This document shows, piece after piece, positions 16,775 to 27,754 of a DNA stretch of 64,000 nucleotides (positions within the stretch are counted from its first letter, which is position 1; each line of letters starts with the position of its first letter). A program made the translations under genes and the position numbers. Where the stretch lies: contig NZ_CP015207.1 of NCBI RefSeq assembly GCF_002101375.1, positions 2,434,001 through 2,498,000 of the forward strand. The letters are read 5' to 3'. The notes under the pieces are model-generated. The model was not told the DNA's origin. It worked only from the letters and a program-made list of their open reading frames with translations, and did no database searches. The stretch comes from Sporosarcina ureae. Its GTDB lineage: Bacteria > Bacillota > Bacilli > Bacillales_A > Planococcaceae.

Positions 16775-19700
16775 ATGGCTAACCAACCAACGAAATATCG
16801 CAAGTTTGTAGTAGGGGCTGCTTCAGCTGCACTAGTAGCATCAGCAGTAGCACCAGTAGCAATGGCTGCAACTTTCACTGACGTAAAAGACAACAACTCA
16901 CACAAAGAGGCAATCGACGCTCTTTCTAATGCAGGTGTAATTTCAGGTTATGAAGACGGAACATTCAAACCAAACAAAACACTTACTCGTTCTGACGTAG
17001 TAAAATTGATGGGTAAATGGTTAGTATCTGAAGGTTATAAAGTACCTACAGACTACAAAACTAAACCACGTTTCTCAGACTTGAAGACTACATCTAACGA
17101 TGAGCTTCTAAAAATGTCTGCACTAGTGTATGACAACGGAGTATTCGTTGGTAAACCAGACGGTTCACTTGATCCAACTGGCGACATCACTCGTGAAAAC
17201 ATGGCGATCGTTCTTGTTCGTGCATTCGACCGCGTACACGACGTTGACCTAACTTCTTACGTGAAAGACCAAGATTTCAAGAAAGACGTTACAGACCTAG
17301 GCAAAGCGAAAGCTGAAGCTCGTCCTGCTATCGACGTTCTAGACTTCTTCGACATCACAAACCCAGCTGCACCAGAATTCAACCCTAAATCAACAACAAC
17401 TCGTGGACAATTCGCTTCATTCCTTTACAAGACTACTAAAGTAGACTTCGATGAAATTGGCGGTGTTGTAGCTCCTGGAGTTGCTTCAGTTACAGCTGTT
17501 AACAGCACTACTGTAGAAGTTAAAATGAAAGAAAAGGTTGAAAACATCAACTCTTTGAAATTCACAATCGACGGATTGACTGTATCTAACGCTGCAGTTA
17601 AGCAATCAGACGATAAAACTGTTGTATTGACAACTGCTGTTCAAAAAGGCGGAGAGAAGTACACTGTAATGTTGGATGGTAAAGCAATTGGTTCATTCAA
17701 TGGCGTATCACCGACAGTACCTTCTAAAATCAGCTTGAATACAAAAACGATTCAAGGTGTAGTAGGACAACAAGTTATCCTTTCTGCTGACACTGGCGTT
17801 AAAGAAGCAGGAATTCCTGTTACTTTCAACGTAAAAGCAGAAACGAATACTACATTGAATAAAGACCAAGTATTTGAAGTTGTAACAAATGCTGACGGTA
17901 TTGCTACGTTCTCTTACACACAGTATAATGCTGGTGAAGATACAGTAACTGTATACCCAACTGGTAAAGCAGAACTTCGTGAGCAAGGTAAAGTTTACTG
18001 GGCTAACGCTGCTCAATTAACTATCAAAGATATCACTGAAGCTACTACACTAGCTAACGGTTCTAAGAAAGTATACGAAATTAACTCTGCTCGTAATGCT
18101 GGCGGATATGTATTCGTAACATTCAAAGAAAACTTAAACGTTACACCTGACAAGTTAGTGAAGACTGTAACTGCTGAAGGCGTTTCAACTCACACAGTTG
18201 ATCCAATCACTGGTAAGCCAGGAGTTGCTCTAGGAGCAAATGCATATCCTTATAAGGCTTCCACGAGCGGTGAAAACGTGATTGCGGTTAAATTAGATGC
18301 AAGCGGTAAAGCTAACTTAGTTCTTACTGGTTCTAATGCAACAGTAACTCCTATCGTTTATGAAGGATCAAGCGCATTGCTTGGTGAAAGCAATCCAGCT
18401 CTTTATAACGCGAAGTACTCTGCAACTGCACGTCAAGCTACAGCAACACCTGTAACATTCAAAGTACAACAAACGCTTGGTTTAACAATCAATGCTGAAG
18501 GCGTACAAAATGCAGCAACATACAAAAACGCTACACAAACAGGTGGACGTGACTACGCACTTACTTTCAATACACAAGATGGCAAAGCAGCAGCGCCAGG
18601 AACAAAAGTTAATGTATTGATCGACACTGAAAACGTAACAGGAACTCTACATGTCTTAGATGCTGACAACAAAGAAGTAACTGGCTACACTACTTACGAG
18701 AATGGTAAGAAGAGAGTTTACACTGTTGAAATCGCAAAAGATGGTAAAGCTAAATTCACTGTATCAAGTGATAAAGAAAACGACTATGTGGCGCCAGTTG
18801 CATTTATCGATAACGGTAAAACAACAGGTCAACTAGACGCAGATGATCTTCAAGCTGCTGGAGAAATCACATACTTCGTTGAAAAAGTAAACTATACAGC
18901 GAACTTGAAAGCTGTTGACAAAGATGGTAAAAAAGTATCTACAGTGATTGCAAATGGTGAAGAAGCAGCAACATTCGTTTATCAACTAGTAGACCAAAAC
19001 GGTAAGCCACGTTCTTCTACGGATGCAACAACTGTATCATTTGAAGTACAAGCAGGAACAGGAAATATCACTGCTAATGGAACGCCTATCACAGCAGGAA
19101 CAACTAAAACAGTTCCAGCAGTAATCAGTGCTGGTCAAACTGAAGCAACAGTTAAAGTTGTAGCAGCAACTCCAACTACAGCAACTGTAACTGCTACTGG
19201 ATCTAAAGCAGGCGTAGTATTGCCTACGACTAATCCATCATCAGTATCTGTGAACTTCTCACAATATGGTGCTGCAGCTATAACTGGTGTCGTTTCAAAT
19301 ATTAATCCAACACTAGAAGTTCTAACAATTAATAACACTGTGTACAGCTATGCAAATGCAGCAGCTTACCAAATTAAAGGTAGCGCAGTAACAAAAACGG
19401 CATTTGTAAATGAAGTTGCAGCAGGAAGCAAAACTGTTTCAGTAACAGTTGATTCTGATGGTAAGTTCACATTTAACGTAGTAGATGCTGTAACGCCTCC
19501 AGGTGCAGCTTCAGGTCTAATTAAATCTGCTAAGGCTGTTAATCCTACTACAATTGAAGTTACTTTCTCTGAAAGTGTTACACTTACAAATAGTAATCTT
19601 AAAGCAGGTCAATTTGGATTCGACTTAAATAATAATGGTGTAATTGATGCAGGCGAATATGCGACTGCTGTTTCTAATTCACCAGGTACTAAACTTACAT

Positions 19701-20548
19701 TCACTGTAGGAACAATGACAGAATCTGACTTTGGTAAAGTAGTTTATACACCGGCATTAGCAACTACTGATCGCTTAATGAAGACTGCAGGTAGTGAATA
19801 CGTATCTGAAACACTTACTCTAAGTAATGAATTTACTACTGGAATAGGATCAATTCCTAATTCATTAATTTTAGCTCCTACCACAGCTAACTCTACACCT
19901 GGTGTTGCTGGTACTAAGCAAGTCGAAACTCTTACTTTAGCAGCAGCTGGCGGATTTGGTCCAGGTAACTTTACAATTGCAGTTACAGACGGCACTAAAG
20001 CTTACAACGTTGCAACTGTAACAACAACTTTGAATGAGTCTCCTGCTTCTGTAGCTCTAAAAGCAGTAACAGAATTAAAGAAAGATACTGATTTAGCAGC
20101 TAAATACGAAATTACTACTGCTGGTGGTAATGTTGTATTAACGGCTAAAGAAGCTGCAACAAATGATGGTGCATTAAATGCAGTTGTTACTGATGTTAAT
20201 GCAGGCGTTACACCTGTTACGACATCTACTAATACTACAAATGGTGCAGCTGGCACTGCTAGTGTTTCAACTACCCAAGTAGCTAATAAAGCAGCTGTAG
20301 GAGATGCTAAAGTAAAACTAGCACAAACATCTTCAGCACTTGGAAACTTTAATAAAGAGATTGCTGTAACTTTTGATGCAACTGATGCAACTGATAATGT
20401 TACAACAGCAGCTAAAATTGCAGCAGTGCTTAACGCAGATACTGACGTTGCAGCTAAGTTCACTGTGAGCGCTGCTACTGATACGATTTCTGTTACTAAC
20501 AAGAAAACTGGTGTTGTTACAGCAACAACTCTTGAAGTAGTTCAGTAA
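16775..20548 (+). CDS. Major S-layer protein with three N-terminal SLH domains
   Basis: The 1257-residue product is secreted: signal peptide residues 1-31, ending VAPVAMA-A. Three SLH domains follow at about 33-80, 95-145 and 160-215 (AIDALSNAGVISGYEDGTF, TRSDVVKLMG, TRENMAIVLVR, TTRGQFASFLYK). The rest is a Thr/Val/Ala-rich series of Ig-like domains that would form the self-assembling lattice. Codon use is narrower and more biased than in neighbours, with frequent repeated codon choices (GCW, GTA, ACW), as expected for the most abundant protein of the cell. The strong promoter and GAGGAGG site agree. The SLH part is strikingly similar to the decayed gene at 21715. It is likely the structural S-layer subunit. 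Confidence 0.93.
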   Translation: MANQPTKYRKFVVGAASAALVASAVAPVAMAATFTDVKDNNSHKEAIDALSNAGVISGYEDGTFKPNKTLTRSDVVKLMGKWLVSEGYKVPTDYKTKPRFSDLKTTSNDELLKMSALVYDNGVFVGKPDGSLDPTGDITRENMAIVLVRAFDRVHDVDLTSYVKDQDFKKDVTDLGKAKAEARPAIDVLDFFDITNPAAPEFNPKSTTTRGQFASFLYKTTKVDFDEIGGVVAPGVASVTAVNSTTVEVKMKEKVENINSLKFTIDGLTVSNAAVKQSDDKTVVLTTAVQKGGEKYTVMLDGKAIGSFNGVSPTVPSKISLNTKTIQGVVGQQVILSADTGVKEAGIPVTFNVKAETNTTLNKDQVFEVVTNADGIATFSYTQYNAGEDTVTVYPTGKAELREQGKVYWANAAQLTIKDITEATTLANGSKKVYEINSARNAGGYVFVTFKENLNVTPDKLVKTVTAEGVSTHTVDPITGKPGVALGANAYPYKASTSGENVIAVKLDASGKANLVLTGSNATVTPIVYEGSSALLGESNPALYNAKYSATARQATATPVTFKVQQTLGLTINAEGVQNAATYKNATQTGGRDYALTFNTQDGKAAAPGTKVNVLIDTENVTGTLHVLDADNKEVTGYTTYENGKKRVYTVEIAKDGKAKFTVSSDKENDYVAPVAFIDNGKTTGQLDADDLQAAGEITYFVEKVNYTANLKAVDKDGKKVSTVIANGEEAATFVYQLVDQNGKPRSSTDATTVSFEVQAGTGNITANGTPITAGTTKTVPAVISAGQTEATVKVVAATPTTATVTATGSKAGVVLPTTNPSSVSVNFSQYGAAAITGVVSNINPTLEVLTINNTVYSYANAAAYQIKGSAVTKTAFVNEVAAGSKTVSVTVDSDGKFTFNVVDAVTPPGAASGLIKSAKAVNPTTIEVTFSESVTLTNSNLKAGQFGFDLNNNGVIDAGEYATAVSNSPGTKLTFTVGTMTESDFGKVVYTPALATTDRLMKTAGSEYVSETLTLSNEFTTGIGSIPNSLILAPTTANSTPGVAGTKQVETLTLAAAGGFGPGNFTIAVTDGTKAYNVATVTTTLNESPASVALKAVTELKKDTDLAAKYEITTAGGNVVLTAKEAATNDGALNAVVTDVNAGVTPVTTSTNTTNGAAGTASVSTTQVANKAAVGDAKVKLAQTSSALGNFNKEIAVTFDATDATDNVTTAAKIAAVLNADTDVAAKFTVSAATDTISVTNKKTGVVTATTLEVVQ

Positions 20549-20637
20549 TAGTAAATAAACAAAACTAAGCTACCTGAGCATTACACTGTTCAGAAGGAAT
20601 TCTGAATACTAGATTGGTATGGTAACTGAAGAAATAT

Positions 20638-20673
20638 GATCCTGTGGAGAGCAATCTCTGCAGGATCTTTTTC
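20638..20673 (+). terminator. Rho-independent terminator
   Basis: The stem GATCCTGTGGAGA / TCTCTGCAGGATC, with a GCAA loop and a following TTTTT, lies 90 bp after the S-layer gene. Confidence 0.85.
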
Positions 20674-20837
20674 TATACTGAGAATGTTCCTTCTCGGCAC
20701 TGAATTAGAGGTAAGGATGTATTCTAATTATTAAAACGATTTGAAATTATATTCTTCTTGATAAATTTCACATTGCATGTTGTAATTGGAATACTATTAC
20801 ATGCTAGTAGTAGCCATTAGAATGAAGAGGTTAGCTA

Positions 20838-21191
20838 ATGAAGATTATCAATTTAATCATAATTATCTTACCCATTCCTCTATTCCTTACGGAGCATTCA
20901 ATATTCTGTTGGCTTGCCGTGTTTAATGCCGTTTCTTACATGGTCATGGGGTTAATTATTCCTTACTTAATAGCCAAGTCAGCCATGGACAAATTTAAAT
21001 CAACTATAGATATGTTGGAACAGAAAGGGGCGACTCCGATAGAATTAGAAAAAGTATTTCAGGCAGAAGTAGTCATTACAGAACAAGATTATCAAGCAGT
21101 GGCAATTTGGATTTATTACATATCTTTAAGCTATGTATTAATTGGTGCAATATTATGCAGTATCGATACCTTGTTTTATTCCGCTAAGTAA
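20838..21191 (+). CDS. Small membrane protein, 117 aa, unknown
   Basis: Hydrophobic segments lie at about residues 3-18, 22-45 and 90-112, around a charged middle (KSAMDKFKSTIDMLEQKG). GAAGAGG precedes the ATG at 20838. I do not recognise the family. It lies between the S-layer gene and its decayed paralogue, with no obvious functional link. Confidence 0.6.
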   Translation: MKIINLIIIILPIPLFLTEHSIFCWLAVFNAVSYMVMGLIIPYLIAKSAMDKFKSTIDMLEQKGATPIELEKVFQAEVVITEQDYQAVAIWIYYISLSYVLIGAILCSIDTLFYSAK

Positions 21192-21269
21192 ACTGAAGGT
21201 ATCTGCTCATCACAAAGTTAAGGAAATTTTTGTTTATTTATTGATGTAAAAAGATAAAATTCTTCTGTA

Positions 21270-21320
21270 GAAGTTCACCCCAAAAGTTAGAGTCACAGTC
21301 TAACTTTTGGGGTGAACTTC
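21270..21320. repeat. Perfect 22-bp inverted repeat with 7-bp loop
   Basis: The arms GAAGTTCACCCCAAAAGTTAGA and their exact complement are separated by GTCACAG. No T tract follows, so it is not a classical terminator. The arm sequence resembles terminal inverted repeats of some IS3-family elements; this may be two IS ends left after loss of the element. That reading comes from memory of IS ends and is unproven. The region from 21192 to 21700 holds no gene. Confidence 0.7.
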
Positions 21321-21714
21321 ATAATTTAGAAAACGATCAGAGGGTCCTTTTTACACAATTAGAAACGCAAATCCTCTCATTCTACAATCAGAGTCAGCTG
21401 AGGAAAGTTACTGTTCATTTTAATGATCGATGTCCTTAATCCTGTTTACTTCTTATGTCACAATTAATCTCATTTAAATTACCTGTATCTTCGATGACTC
21501 GCAACAACATTTATATAATGCATAAAAGTCCCAGAGGAAGAAGTTGAACTTATAGGACTATAAAAAATGAGTGAGATGAGGTCGGTAAGAATTAAATGTA
21601 ATTGAAAATCGAATACATCAAATAGAGTGTAATAATATAAAATATATATAAATTCTAGGAATCATTGTTATAATGGCCTAGTACTATATATATATTTGAA
21701 GGAGGAAAAGATGC

Positions 21715-22724
21715 ATGCTGATTCGATTCAAACAAAATCAATTACTAATCGCGCTTGTTACACTGGTCGTTCTGATCACTGCACCGATTTCTGCGAGTGG
21801 AAAGGGTTTTTGGATACAGAGAAAAGCTCACACGAAAGCGCGATTGTAGAACTAGTTGAACAAGGTATTATTTCGGGATATGAGGATGGGACGTTCAAAC
21901 CGAACAAGACATTATCACGTTCTGACGTAGTGAAGATGATGGGGAAATAGCTTGTGTCTCTTAAGTATGACATTCCGGCAGATTATCAGACGAAGCCACG
22001 ATTTACTGATAATAAGTTAATAAAGAATGAGGAGCTGCTGAAGTATTCAGCTTTAGTAAAAGATCAGGGAGTATTCAACGGACAATCCGACGGTTCTCTT
22101 AATCCAACTGGAGAAATTACTCGTGAAAATATGGCGTTTGTGCTTGTTCGAGCAAATAATGCAATTCACAAAACGGATCTTGTAAGATTTGTGGCGAAAC
22201 AGACATTTACAAGAGATGTAAAAGATTTAAGGAAGACGAAATTAGAAGCACGTTCATTTATTGATGTGCTCGATTTTTATGATATTACCAATCCTTTTGT
22301 TTTATCATTTAGTCCGAAAAACACCACAACACGCGGACATTTCGCATCATTTTTATATAAAACAGCATCTGTTCAGGTGCCTCCTGAAGAAAACAATCCA
22401 CAGCAACCAACTGATAAATCTCCGGTTTGGCAATATAATGGCGAGCACCAGTTACATATGAAAAATGGAGCGAAATTTACACTTCCAGCAGTTCAGGTAA
22501 TTGACTATTCAGGTAAGCAGATTGCACTTCAGGCTGTCATTACCGATAATGCAGGGAATGTTATTAATGAAATCAACACATCAAACAGTGGCACTTATAC
22601 GATCATGTATAGTGTGGCAGATGAGGCTGGGAATAAGGCACAAGATTTGAAAATCACCGTAATTATAGCGAAACCTTCTTCTGTTGAAGATGATAATGGT
22701 TTTGGTGTAAATTCGATTGTATAA
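21715..22724 (+). pseudogene. Decayed S-layer paralogue (frameshift plus in-frame stop)
   Basis: GGAGG at 21701 points at the ATG at 21715, which encodes a good signal peptide (MLIRFKQNQLLIALVTLVV, ending APISASG). The frame is lost at a run of five T (21807-21811): one extra T would continue into LDTEKSSHESAIVELVEQG, the first SLH domain. A TAG at 21948-21950 stands where the intact S-layer protein has Trp (LMGKWLVSEG). After it the frame continues through SLH domains 2 and 3 (TRENMAFVLVRA, TTRGHFASFLYK), then a short Ig-like tail of about 120 residues. The full product would be about 336 residues, a shortened S-layer homologue. Two independent lesions indicate real decay. Confidence 0.88.
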
Positions 22725-22731
22725 TTCATTG

Positions 22732-22768
22732 AAACATCTACTTGGTATTAACTGAGTAGGTGTTTTTT
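22732..22768 (+). terminator. Rho-independent terminator
   Basis: The stem AAACATCTACT / AGTAGGTGTTTTTT (one G-T pair) follows the decayed S-layer paralogue. Confidence 0.75.
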
Positions 22769-23230
22769 AGCTTGGCTTATGTACTCGCAGCTATAGACGT
22801 CAAAGAATATAGTTGCCATAGTACATTAATCTGTGTGTGGTAGTAAGGGAACATCAAATCAAGTTGTAATTTCATGAAATGTAGTGTTATAGGTTATTGT
22901 ATGCTCTATAAGAAGTGGAGTAAGTGGATATCATAGATTAGACACTATGGTATGTTGTTTTTCTGAAAGAAGCTTAAGTCTTAGTTATTTGTACGACACA
23001 TAATTACTTTACTGTGAATATTAAGCAATAGTATAACTAATTGCTATTACTCCAATATAACTATTAAAAAATTTAATTTGATTAATTGATAATGCAAAAA
23101 AATATATTAACAGGTGTTTCCAATTTACTAGTACATATGGACAGGTATAATAGTATTATTAGTCATGATAAATAGCTTCTTGTTATGATAATATAAGAAG
23201 AAAGAGTATTTATAAATGGAGGGATAGTGT
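22769..23230. other. Leader/intergenic DNA; shares a ~47-bp block with 27361-27407
   Basis: No gene is seen. Bases 22861-22907 align without gaps, about three-quarters identical, with 27361-27407, upstream of the riboswitch. The common core is ATGAAA..TA.TGTTATAG..TATTG. Both copies lie upstream of large SLH genes, so this may be a shared regulatory element or trace of a duplication. Confidence 0.4.
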
Positions 23231-26200
23231 GTGAAAAGAAAAGTAATGGTTTTAGTATTGGTTTTTATACTGTTATTACCTGTTGTAAATACAAGCGCGG
23301 CAGGAGATTCAAAGCCGCCGGTTCTAAATAGTTTAAATGTATCAACTGCAGAATTGAATGTAGGGGATACGTTAGAAATCATAGCTGATGTAACTGATGA
23401 CTTGTCAGGCGTAAGTGATGTTTACATTCATTTTCAACATGCTGTCAACGAAGTTGATAGGGCAATGTTCTTTCAATTAGAGTACGATGAAGAAGTAGGA
23501 TTGTGGAAAACAAGTTATGTTATAAAAGAGACAGATGTAGGCGGAAAGTGGAGAATTGAAAGTATTAGTCTAAGAGATGTTGCGAATAATGATGGCTATA
23601 TTCATGAAAGTAAATTATTAGACAAAGAAAGATACTCTTATTTAATCCGTAACTCTAATAATTCACACGTTATTCCACCGACTTTTCAAGGAGTCGAAGT
23701 AATTGAAGATGAATTAATTCCTGGTCAAGAGTTAATGTTAAAAATAAAAGCATCACACGAAAAAGGAATTAAAAGTATATTGGTTCAATATAGAAGACCT
23801 AATAATCAGTCTGGTATCGGTTTTGATTTTAAATTCGATAACGAGACAGGTTACTGGATTGCAAAACATCCTATTGGCCCTCATTATCAAAGTGGAATCT
23901 GGGAATTTGAAGCCTTGAATATTATTAGCAATACAGGCAGCAGATTGTGGGTAGGAAATGAAGATAAAGACATTGCAAGTAGCTTTGATTTTAAAGTTAA
24001 TAATCTCAATACTGATCTACTTCCCCCTACTATAAAGTCTATAAAAGTTTCACCAAGATTTGTTAAAGTAGGTGATCATGTTACAGTCACGGCAGAAGTT
24101 GAAGATGACATATCTGGAGTGGGCGATATACAAGCATCTTTTATTCCTCCGTCTCGCAATAGCCGAAGATCTATAATGTTTAATGATATAAATAATGATG
24201 GAATGTTTGTTGGTTCATATAAAGTTAATAAATATGATGAAGAAGGACAGTGGAATCTGGAAAGTATAATAGTAAATGATAAAGCTGAAAACGTAAAACA
24301 ATATTTCCCTTCAGACTTTAAGAATCATGAAGAGTTAAATATGAATGTCGAAAATTTTTCTTCATCTGAAGAGAGTGAAGAGAATCCATTAACGTTGAAT
24401 GAATTTGAAGTAATGTCTGATGTATTAAATGTGGGTGATGAGTTAGTTATAGATATGAAGGTTTCTCAGAACGTTAAGTATGTTCAAGTAGGTTATAGCA
24501 TAAATAAAGAAGGGAAAAGATCTACGATAACTATACAGCCAAAGCTTGATAAAAAAACTCAAAGTTGGATAGGGAAATATACTGTCAAGTCTACTGATAA
24601 AGGTGGGATATGGTTATTAGATGACATAGCCTTAGTTGGTGATAATAATGAAGTGAAATATATAAACTCTAGGGACTTGCCGAATTCACAAGGAGTAAAT
24701 ATTACTATAAATAATACGGACCCTTTAGTAATAAAGAGCATTGATGTGAGCAAAGGAGAAATTAAAACTGGAGAAATAGCAAATATAATAGTAAAAACAC
24801 AAGGAGGAAGTTCTCGTATTTCTGAATTGAGTATAGCTTATCACTCACCTATTTATGAGGTGTTTGGAGGTGATAAATATGTTAATTTAGTTTATGATCC
24901 CAAACTAGATGCGTGGGTTGGAGAATTTAAGGCAGAAGCGACTGACGTGAATGGGATTTGGCGTTTTGATAGTGTATATATAACGGAAAATAATAATAGT
25001 AATTTAGGATTTTATAAGGAAGACGTTATAGGCTCTGGTATATATGATATTAATATTAGATCAGAAAATATCATTGATTTTGAAAAAACAGTGAGTGTTA
25101 CTGATATAGAAACACTTGGAAAAGAGAATATTTTGGAGCACAGTTCTTTGCTGAAAAACAAGTGCTGGAAGTGGTAAGAGACTTATCAGAAGGGCATGTT
25201 TTACTTACTAATGAAGCAGGAGAAAGTCTGCAAGTAAGTATTAAAGATACAAAGGTATATGGAAATCAAGGGAGAGTGAATTTCGAGATACCAGTAGGGA
25301 CTAGGGAAGGGAAATGGGAGTTTAAAGAAATGGTATTAGCGAAAGAAGGAGTGTTCTATCAATTAGATCATTTTATTAATGCTAATGTATCTGAGGATCC
25401 CATAAGTCATCAATTTTTTATACCATCAATTGAAGCAGATCATTGGGTTAGATCTAATTTAGCTTCAAAAATTAAAAAAGATAAAGATTATTTCTTCTAT
25501 GGAGATCATCTTAACTTGCTAGCTAACAGTTATATGTCCGTTAATAATTTTATTGAGAGATTTCAAAAGGCGCTACCGCCTTTAGCAGAGGAAGTGGATT
25601 ATCACAAATTACTAACTTATGCATATAGGGATTTCGCAGAGTGGCATGATCCCTTTTTATATCAATGGTGGAAAGAAGGATTAATTAATTCAATTAAAGA
25701 ACCCGCTGTCCCTGTACAAGTCTATGGTTCCACTAACTTATATTCAAATAAGTTAAAGAATGAAATGCAAATCTACTTCACAGAGGTATTGCATTACTTA
25801 CCAGATATTCATAATGCAGAAAATAAAGTAACTGCCTATATAAAAAATCCAAATGGTGTAGAATTTGCAATAGACAAATTTGTTTATGATGATGAACTTC
25901 AGAACGTTGTTACAGAGTATGAACTTAAGGGAGGATGGATTAGCGATTTCAAATTTCCGGAAAATGCAATTTCAGGGGATTGGATAATTGATAGAGTAGA
26001 AGTCCAAAATGAACTAGGTGTTAATACTTATTTAAATGGTGTTGACTTCTATGGTGCAGTATTTAAAGTTATTGATGGAGTAGAAGTAGGAGAGCCGGAA
26101 GGAGAGTTATCACCAGAAGTAACGCCACCGATAGAAACTAAGCCGCCAAATAATGATACAAATGAAGATGACGATAATAATGAAAAAATCCCTCCCAAAA

Positions 26201-27234
26201 GACCGATAATTAATGACCTCATTGATAGTGCTGATGAGATAGTCGGTTTAGCGGAAGTCGGCTCAACAATTACAGTGAAAAATGGCGATATAATTCTATA
26301 TACAGTTACAGTTGGTTCAAATGGGAAATTTGTCATTCCAATTAGTAAGTTAGCATCAGGTACTATGTTAATGTTTACAGCTACGGATCTTACTGGAGAT
26401 GTTAGCGAAGTAACTAAAGTGATTGTTCAAGATGGAACTGCTCCTAATAAACCGGTTGTGAACAGTGTATCGGATATTGATACTAAACTAACAGGAATAT
26501 CGGAAGCTAATTCAGTAATAACTATTAAAGTAGATAATAATCTAATTGGAGATTCAATTACAGACAATGCTGGTATGTTTAGTGTGAATATACCTAAACA
26601 AAAAGCCGGAACGAAGTTAAGAGTTACAGCAACTGATGAAGCAGGAAATGTTAGTCAGATATCAAGCATTATCGTTGAAAAGAAAATTGTGAAATTCAAT
26701 GACGTGGGAAGCACTTATCAGGAAGAAATAAGTTATCTGGTAAAACGCGGAGTAATTATAGGATATCCAGGAAATAAATTTAAACCGCAAGCATCCACAA
26801 AGCGATTACAAGCAATACTGATGATCCTTCGTGAAAAGGGAATTACAGACTTTACTGCACCTGATCCAGAGTTCTCAGACGTAAAAAAAGGAGACTATGG
26901 TTATGATGAAATAGCAAAAGCGGTTGAACTCGGAATTATAAGTGGGAAAGTTAGTGAGAAAACAGGAAAAAAATATTTTGATCCAAATGGATTATTGACT
27001 AGAGGTCAGATGTCAAAGATTATATCCAATGCATATGCGATTAAAGGAGAACAGACGATAGAATTTACTGATGTTAAAGTAAATGATTGGTATTACCCTT
27101 ATATTAGCATCTTAGTATTTAATAAGATTGTAACTGGATATGATGATAATAGATTTAAGCCAAACAAACCTATTTCAAGGCAACATTTTTCTGTGATGTT
27201 AGCAAGGCATTTGAATTCTGAATTTAAACGTTAA
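23231..27234 (+). pseudogene. Giant SLH surface protein with Ig-like repeats, split by one frameshift
   Basis: Two overlapping frames (23231-25177 and 25162-27234) join into one protein of about 1334 residues if one T is added to the run at 25131-25134; the sequence then reads GKENIFGAQFFAEKQ without a break. GTG 23231 follows GGAGGG and starts a signal peptide (residues 1-24). Next come six repeats of about 110 residues (LNVGDTLEI, VKVGDHVTV, LNVGDELVI with G-W-x-x-x-S/A ends), Ig-like in character. The frameshift lies in repeat six. A helical region follows, then two Big-type domains with TDxxGNVS motifs and three C-terminal SLH domains (about residues 1155-1330; TRGQMSKI, ISRQHFSVMLAR). 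It may be functional if the shift is a sequencing error or is bypassed. The role is unknown; adhesion or S-layer accessory is plausible. Confidence 0.8.
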
Positions 27235-27446
27235 AGTAATATAAAAAAAGTCTATCCGAAGGGTTCTTTTGAAAAATTCCTTGGTGATAATGATTTTGTT
27301 GTATATTCGATTATATTCAATTGCTAATTCATAGATGTATATGTTGGGAAATGACGAATCTAGATGTAGTTTTATGAAACCTATTGTTATAGACTATTGC
27401 ATATTGCTAGATTGTTAACTATGATAGAAGTAACTAAATAATAATA

Positions 27447-27604
27447 TATTGGTTCTCTGTTTATCACAGAGATGAAAAAGGAATCAGGTGAGAATCCTGA
27501 ACGGTCCGGCCACTGTAAATGGGAAGTGACTTCTATAGAGCCACTGGTTGAAAAACTGGGAAGGCAGAAGAAACGAATACCCATAAGTCAGGAGACTTGC
27601 CAAT
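27447..27604 (+). promoter_or_regulatory. Cobalamin (B12) riboswitch aptamer
   Basis: The conserved elements appear in the right order: GATGAAAAAGGAATCAGGTG, AATCCTGAACGGTCCGGCC, the B12 box GCCACTGTAA, an internal P7-P10 region (AAACTGGGAAGGCAG) and the closing AAGTCAGGAGACTTGCC that forms the kissing loop. Such RNAs bind adenosyl- or methylcobalamin and turn genes off when B12 is plentiful. It is followed by a terminator at 27685 and then by the SLH/transcobalamin-like gene, so that gene should be induced when B12 is scarce. Confidence 0.93.
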
Positions 27605-27684
27605 GTATGTTGCTTTTAAACCTTCCGGAGAAAGGTGTGCAAACGGTATCACTCAATTGGTCTGTCTATCTATTGAATATACGT

Positions 27685-27725
27685 ATGCTCTGATCTCTCA
27701 TTCGGGAGGTCAGGGCATTTTTATT
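27685..27725 (+). terminator. Terminator of the riboswitch expression platform
   Basis: The stem ATGCTCTGATCTC / GAGGTCAGGGCAT with loop TCATTCGG and a TTTTTATTT tail lies 80 nt after the aptamer and 30 nt before the start codon. The layout fits transcriptional attenuation: B12 binding favours this terminator. Confidence 0.85.
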
Positions 27726-27754
27726 TAAATGACTTTAGAAGGAGAGAACACATT

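Noticed and set aside
20002-20502. 166-residue minus-strand frame opposite the S-layer gene
   Set aside because: It is a shadow of the biased Ala/Thr/Val codon use of the S-layer gene.
21270-21320. The 22-bp palindrome as a terminator
   Set aside because: No T tract follows on either strand; listed as a repeat instead.
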